Assembly (NCBI RefSeq): GCF_036781485.1
Contig: NZ_DAIQAX010000005.1
Location: 26,282-69,403, forward strand
DNA from: Thermocrinis sp.
Lineage (GTDB): Bacteria; Aquificota; Aquificia; Aquificales; Aquificaceae
DNA: 43,122 bases
Reading direction: 5' to 3'
Shown here: one piece after another, positions 39,090-43,122 of the stretch
Layout of the letters: every line of letters starts with the position of its first letter
How positions within the stretch are numbered: position 1 is the first letter of the stretch
Program-made: the position numbers and the translations under genes
The notes under the pieces: generated by a model
What the model was told of the DNA's origin: nothing
The model's input: the letters and a program-made list of their open reading frames with translations, nothing else
Database searches by the model: none

Positions 39090-41979
39090 AACGATGCTTC
39101 TTGTGATCCTTGGGGTTTTGTCCGCTCTCTTTATAATTCTCGTACACGACAAAATTATCTTAGACCAGGGGACCTTTTCTTATCTTATTGCCATAACCCG
39201 CATTCCTGCTTTCTTTATGTTTGCAGGCACCGTGCTTGCCCCACTTTTTGTTGGTCCCCACATTGTTAAAAGGATATTTTACTATACCGCCCTCTTTCTG
39301 GTTCCTTCTTTGATCCCGCAAGCTTTTCACATACTTTCCTTTGGGTTCTTTCCTGACTTTATAACACCAAATCACAGGGATAAGGTCTCGTGGCTACATA
39401 TAACCTTTGTGGCATACACACTGCTTGGCATAACCCTTGGAATGTTCCATAAAAAAGACACTGCCCCATACCCTAAGTTTTTTGCTTTGCTTCTTTCCTC
39501 CCTGGCGGTTTCCTTTTTTATAGTGCTTTACTACCCCTTGCTCCCAAAGACCTACGTAGAAGGGGTGGGATCAACTACTTTTTCCGATGTGTTTTGGACT
39601 GGTCTTTCCCTTTGGAACTTTTGGCTTTTTTACCTTCTGTTAAAGAAAAAGGTTTATGGAGAAAAGGTAAGCAGATACTTAGGCTTGGGTATGCTCTTTT
39701 ATGGCATCGGCAGCGCCCTTCCCATCCTTTACATACACTTTAGGGACATAATTTGGATAGCAGTTTCCTTTTATAGGGCTTTGGCTTATGTGTTATTTGC
39801 TTATGGTGTTATCAAGATGGAAATTACAGATGTGGGTAAAGATATATTAAGACACTCAAGGCTTTTTTTGATCTCTTTGGCAAAAGCTGTGCCAAGATGG
39901 GAGGGTGGTGTGCTAAAAGTTGCGCTGGGCAAGTCCTTTGAAGAGGGTTATATAACAAGCTTGTGCATATACGACCTAAGAACGAAGGAGCTAAAGGCAT
40001 ACTTTTATGGGCTAAAGGAAAGGGAGGAGGACCTAAGACCACCTGAGGACTGGAATAGTATCTTAGAAAACAAAGTGGACTTTACCAAGGATGGACGGCG
40101 CTTTCGTGTTGAAGAGGGTTATCTGCTGCTCGGCAGGGTCCATGCAGACACAGACAACCCCCTAATAATTGCCCACGTAACGAACATAGAAAGCCATCTC
40201 TTTTACTATTTCCTCCAGCACAAAAACTATGAGGAGCTGCTCAAAGAGAAATTAAGGGAAATTGAGATACTACAAGCTATGCTTGAAACTTCCGAATACG
40301 TAGTTCAAGCATACAACAACATAGAGACCTTTTCAAAGCAAGTGCTGGATAGGTTGGACCAAGTCCTCCATATGGACGGTAGCCTATTTTACATGCTTGA
40401 TAAAAACGCAGAAAAAATAGAAAAACTCGTCATTTCCTCTATGTTTTTAAAGAACTTTAGGGAGGAAGACCTCGAATTGCTCCTTGCTGAGGTTCAAGCT
40501 AACCCAAACATTTTTGATACAAAAAATAGCCTCTGCTTTGCCAAGTTTGAGCATAGTCAGTATCAAGTTGGAGTTGCGGGCGTTAGGTTAAAGGAACCCT
40601 GTGATAAGGGAGATCTTGCTTTCTTCAAAACTATTTCCAATCAACTGTTCCACATAGTAAGATTGATGAAGGTTATAGAGGATCTGCAAAGTGCCCAACT
40701 TAGCATTAAGTTTCTCTCCGAGTATGACCCGCTTACTATGCTGTATAACAGAAGAACTTTTGAAATGTATCTTAAAGATAACATCCAAATAAGCTCGAGG
40801 ACTGGATCGGTGTTTTCCGTTGCGCTCATAGACATTGACAACTTCAAGCTTATAAACGACGTTTATGGACACCAAACTGCAGACATGGTCCTAAAGGAGC
40901 TAAGCGAAAGATTGAAAAGGAGCGTCAGGGAGATGGATATACCCGCAAGGTTTGGGGGAGATGAGTTTGCAGTGCTTTTGCCATACCTTTCAAGGGAAAC
41001 TGCCCGCACTGTGGCACAAAGACTTACAGGCAAACTCTCCTCCGAGCCCATGAAGATAGAAGACAAAAACATTTCTTTAAGCGTAAGTGCGGTTGTAGTA
41101 TCTTATCCCCAAGACGGAACCAGCGCAGAGGAGCTTATAACCTATGCGGAATACTTAATGAAGGAAGCAAAAAGGAGAGGAAAGAGCATAATTCTGAGTT
41201 CAGAGGATGTTCCTCACAAGTTCTCTGTGGTAAAGGAGCTTGAAAGGTCCCTTGTGGAAAGTATAGAAAAGTCCTCTGTCTTGCCCTACTATCAAGAGAT
41301 CATAGACCTCAAAAGTATGTCTCTCTTTGGTTTTGAAGTGCTCACGAGGATAAAGTTTAACGGTAGGATTTTGAATGCGGGAGAATTTGTGGATGTGGCA
41401 GAAAGACTTGGTGCCACGCCAAAGCTTGACCTTTTGCTTATGGAAAAGGTTTTTGAAAGTTATAAACTTTTTGAAAACCAGTATAGCATATTTATTAACA
41501 TGGTGCCAGAAAACACCACAGTGGAGTTTGCGGAAAAGGTCAGGGCCCTTGCGGATAAGTATTCTGTTCCTACCAGCAATATTGTCTTTGAGATTACAGA
41601 AAGAAAAGCCATTGAAGATATTATGCAAGTTGCTAACTTTGTTAGGGAACTGAAAAACGAAGGTTTTCGTTTTGCCATAGACGACTTTGGCTCTGGTTAT
41701 TCCTCCTTTTATTACCTGAAATACCTACCCACGGACTTTTTGAAAATTGAAGGTGAGTTCATAAAACATCTTACCCACTCACACACAGACAGAATCTTCA
41801 TCAAAGGCATTGTAAATGTGGCAAAGGAAATGGGGATCAAAACCATCGCGGAATTTGTGGAGGATGATAGGATCTTGGAGGTAGTTAAGGAGTTGGGCAT
41901 AGACTACGCACAGGGTTATTACTTTGGAAAGCCAGAACCTTTGGAAGAAAAGCTCAAGAAGTTTTCTTCCAAAGAATGA
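39079..41979 (+). CDS. Membrane-bound GGDEF-EAL protein (cyclic di-GMP synthesis and breakdown)
   Basis: A 966-residue signalling protein. The N-terminus has about seven membrane helices (residues 5-250) forming a sensor of unrecognised type. A cytoplasmic linker and probable GAF-like domain follow (about 380-530). The diguanylate cyclase domain (about 545-705) has DIDNFKLINDVYGH and an intact RFGGDEF near residue 624, with an inhibitory-site motif REMD five residues before GGDEF. The EAL-type domain (about 715-960) has EVL in place of EAL (GFEVLTRI, near 751), EITERKA, AIDDFGSGYSS, LKIEGEF and AQGYYFGKP. Its metal-binding residues appear retained, so both activities are possible. It overlaps the SDR gene by 11 bp. 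Confidence 0.93.
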   Translation: MDLRTMLLVILGVLSALFIILVHDKIILDQGTFSYLIAITRIPAFFMFAGTVLAPLFVGPHIVKRIFYYTALFLVPSLIPQAFHILSFGFFPDFITPNHRDKVSWLHITFVAYTLLGITLGMFHKKDTAPYPKFFALLLSSLAVSFFIVLYYPLLPKTYVEGVGSTTFSDVFWTGLSLWNFWLFYLLLKKKVYGEKVSRYLGLGMLFYGIGSALPILYIHFRDIIWIAVSFYRALAYVLFAYGVIKMEITDVGKDILRHSRLFLISLAKAVPRWEGGVLKVALGKSFEEGYITSLCIYDLRTKELKAYFYGLKEREEDLRPPEDWNSILENKVDFTKDGRRFRVEEGYLLLGRVHADTDNPLIIAHVTNIESHLFYYFLQHKNYEELLKEKLREIEILQAMLETSEYVVQAYNNIETFSKQVLDRLDQVLHMDGSLFYMLDKNAEKIEKLVISSMFLKNFREEDLELLLAEVQANPNIFDTKNSLCFAKFEHSQYQVGVAGVRLKEPCDKGDLAFFKTISNQLFHIVRLMKVIEDLQSAQLSIKFLSEYDPLTMLYNRRTFEMYLKDNIQISSRTGSVFSVALIDIDNFKLINDVYGHQTADMVLKELSERLKRSVREMDIPARFGGDEFAVLLPYLSRETARTVAQRLTGKLSSEPMKIEDKNISLSVSAVVVSYPQDGTSAEELITYAEYLMKEAKRRGKSIILSSEDVPHKFSVVKELERSLVESIEKSSVLPYYQEIIDLKSMSLFGFEVLTRIKFNGRILNAGEFVDVAERLGATPKLDLLLMEKVFESYKLFENQYSIFINMVPENTTVEFAEKVRALADKYSVPTSNIVFEITERKAIEDIMQVANFVRELKNEGFRFAIDDFGSGYSSFYYLKYLPTDFLKIEGEFIKHLTHSHTDRIFIKGIVNVAKEMGIKTIAEFVEDDRILEVVKELGIDYAQGYYFGKPEPLEEKLKKFSSKE

Positions 41980-42580
41980 GCCCGAGGGCTTGGAAAAGAG
42001 AATTTAAAAGAAGGGAAAAGACACCCACCCAAAGGGTAGCGTTATACCAAAATTTCATAGGATAAACCCTGAGTAGCATGTCCTGGTCAAAAAACCTCCA
42101 CGAATATGGGTCAAAAAAGAAGTTGTGGAAAACCTCAAAGAGCAAGTCGTAGTTTAAAAGAGAAAACACCAGGACGAAAATTACCAAAATCTCCGTAAGA
42201 AGCGCACCAAAAAAGAGGACAAGCCCCATTTTCTTTTTGTCCCTTAGGCTAAAAAATAAAAAAAGCCAAAGGGGACCACCCAGGTAAAGGATCTTAAAGA
42301 TTACAGAGAGCAGACTTTTTACATCTTGCATGTGCCTTATTTCCTTTTCTCTAAAGAGCCCAGAGCTGATGAACTCCTCCATTCCTTCGTCGGAGAGCAC
42401 AGACCTGAGCCCCAGCTTGGCTATACTGAGCCTTTCCTCATATCCCATACCCCACCTATCGGGTGGAAGGTCCCCAAATCTGTAGTTTAGCTCCACAAAT
42501 AACTCTGTAAAGGCAAGCCTAACGCAAAGAAAAATCAAAAGAAAGGGAAAAAAAAGGGAGAGAACTATTACTCTTTTCAC
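41954..42580 (-). CDS. DUF1461 (TIGR01906) integral membrane protein
   Basis: A 208-residue protein with four hydrophobic segments: an N-terminal one (VIVLSLFFPFLLIFLCV), two in the middle (ILYLGGPLWLFLFFSL, VLFFGALLTEILVIFVLVF) and one at the C-terminus. Before the last helix is the family signature FHNFFFDPYSWRFFDQDMLL, leading to RVYPMKFWY. The function of this family is not known. It overlaps the upstream diheme cytochrome gene by ATGA, and its 3' end overlaps the convergent GGDEF-EAL gene by 26 bp. Confidence 0.85.
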   Translation of the reverse strand: MKRVIVLSLFFPFLLIFLCVRLAFTELFVELNYRFGDLPPDRWGMGYEERLSIAKLGLRSVLSDEGMEEFISSGLFREKEIRHMQDVKSLLSVIFKILYLGGPLWLFLFFSLRDKKKMGLVLFFGALLTEILVIFVLVFSLLNYDLLFEVFHNFFFDPYSWRFFDQDMLLRVYPMKFWYNATLWVGVFSLLLNSLFQALGLILWKKTS

Positions 42581-42939
42581 TTATAGCCTCTCACCTGAGT
42601 TTGACCAGCATGACAGGCTATGCAAGATTTTTCATTCCCAACCACCTTTACCAAACCAAAAGCTTCTGCTATCCTTTGATGTTTTGCGTGTATTTCCTCT
42701 ACGGGTTTAAACTTTCTCACTTGGGGAATACCTATACCTTGGTGGCATTGATAGCACGTAAGCATAGCCTCCTTCCAGAGCTCCACCGCCTTATCTTTGT
42801 TCCTTTCCTCCAAAGCCTTTGGTAGTTCTGCGTATAGTATGGCATTTCTCTTTCTAACCACAGCTTTCAGCTCATCGGACCACTGGGCTACCATAGGTCC
42901 AGCCAGAGCCATGTTTTTACCACAGGCAGAGAGTCCCAA
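42577..42939 (-). CDS. Di-heme c-type cytochrome, 5' end uncertain
   Basis: A helical protein with two heme c sites, CYQCH and CIACH, and the pattern KALEERNKDKAVELWKEAML before the first one. This matches the helical context of the tri-heme cytochrome at 33702. The open frame begins at a TTG (42937-42939) without a ribosome-binding site and opens directly with LGLSACGKN. LSAC looks like a lipobox, but the hydrophobic part of a signal peptide is missing. An in-frame TGA lies just upstream (42946-42948). The gene is therefore probably 5'-truncated or broken. Its 3' end overlaps the DUF1461 gene by 4 bp. Confidence 0.7.
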   Translation of the reverse strand: MGLSACGKNMALAGPMVAQWSDELKAVVRKRNAILYAELPKALEERNKDKAVELWKEAMLTCYQCHQGIGIPQVRKFKPVEEIHAKHQRIAEAFGLVKVVGNEKSCIACHAGQTQVRGYK

Positions 42940-42945
42940 GGGACT

Positions 42946-43068
42946 TCAGTAGAAGGCAAGCTTCCCCGCCTGGGCTACTACCTCTGGGTCTTCCTTTGAT
43001 CCATAAACTATTAGCACGTTGGGGACAGCTACGTCCTTTAGCACCGCAGGTGTGCCACTCCAAACCTC
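42946..43068 (-). pseudogene. Fragment of an unrecognised gene at the window edge
   Basis: One frame is open for 40 sense codons between a TAA (43069-43071) and a TGA (42946-42948). It has a protein-like sequence (TPAVLKDVAVPNVLIVYGSK, EDPEVVAQAGKLAFY) but no start codon. Another frame at the edge reads VEEYINGG and then a stop. The alternating VAVPNVLIVYG resembles a beta strand of a Rossmann-like or S-layer-type domain; no family is assigned. It appears to be a broken gene upstream of the diheme cytochrome. Confidence 0.45.
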
Positions 43069-43122
43069 TTACCTCCCTCTTTGTATTTTAACCACCGTTT
43101 ATGTATTCTTCAACCTTTTTCC

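Noticed and set aside
42940..42950. TGA at 42946-42948 read as selenocysteine or read-through, joining the edge fragment to the cytochrome
   Set aside because: The two pieces are not parts of one recognisable protein, and no selenocysteine insertion hairpin was seen.

Overview
This window looks like a chromosomal segment of a thermophilic, hydrogen- or sulfur-oxidising autotroph of the order Aquificales (Hydrogenobacter, Thermocrinis or Aquifex-like). The grounds are a two-subunit biotin-dependent 2-oxoglutarate carboxylase (cfiB-cfiA type), a 2-oxoacid:ferredoxin oxidoreductase alpha-beta-gamma set, a group 3b-type [NiFe] hydrogenase, several multiheme c-type cytochromes, Gram-negative envelope genes (lpxB, exbB/exbD/tonB), lysine/glutamate-rich proteins and very tight gene packing with ATGA overlaps. 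The genus is an inference.

Layout. 1-930: decayed polX remnant (minus). 938-4371: minus-strand flagellar basal-body block flgB-flgC-fliE-fliF-fliM, with fliF broken by a one-base frameshift. 4373-8811: exported TPR protein, tgt, fabG and ymdB, all minus. 8828-8910: tRNA-Leu(CAG). 8950-12655: plus-strand hfq-hflX-purA, a small ORF and rluD. 12630-16945: minus-strand lpxB with a small unknown gene, then the oxidoreductase alpha-beta-gamma genes. 17128-18529: an AT-rich block bracketed by two near-identical 30-nt CRISPR-type direct repeats. It carries a complete di-heme cytochrome c peroxidase gene with its own consensus promoter and terminator, plus the 3' end of an unrelated gene cut off at the second repeat. 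18644-20890: small PLDc_N membrane protein and hydrogenase small and large subunits (plus). 20877-25834: hydrogenase gamma and beta subunits, nadE, a DUF523/DUF1722 protein and bcp (minus). 26012-29831: osmC-cfiB-cfiA operon (minus). 29943-31165: polyferredoxin membrane protein split by a frameshift. 31229-32809: exbB-exbD-tonB (plus). 32815-34523: two multiheme cytochromes (minus). 34599-42580: queA, a GT39-type glycosyltransferase, guaB, an SDR, a large GGDEF/EAL protein and a DUF1461 protein. Right edge: a diheme cytochrome and a broken unknown gene.

How the genes fit together. cfiAB and the 2-oxoacid:ferredoxin oxidoreductase serve reductive TCA-cycle carbon fixation. The hydrogenase can supply reduced pyridine nucleotide. 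The cytochromes, the polyferredoxin and the peroxidase belong to periplasmic electron transfer and oxidant defence. tgt and queA are two steps of queuosine tRNA modification. The rest is core housekeeping.

Most unusual points. (1) The peroxidase cassette sits exactly between two solo CRISPR repeats, with no array or cas genes in the window. (2) A recurring leaderless-start architecture: a TANNNT hexamer 6-8 nt upstream of the start codon and no Shine-Dalgarno, at ten genes. (3) Two frameshifts that are each one base short in a homopolymer tract. Taken with the broken polX and the right-edge gene, these raise the question of real decay versus consensus error.
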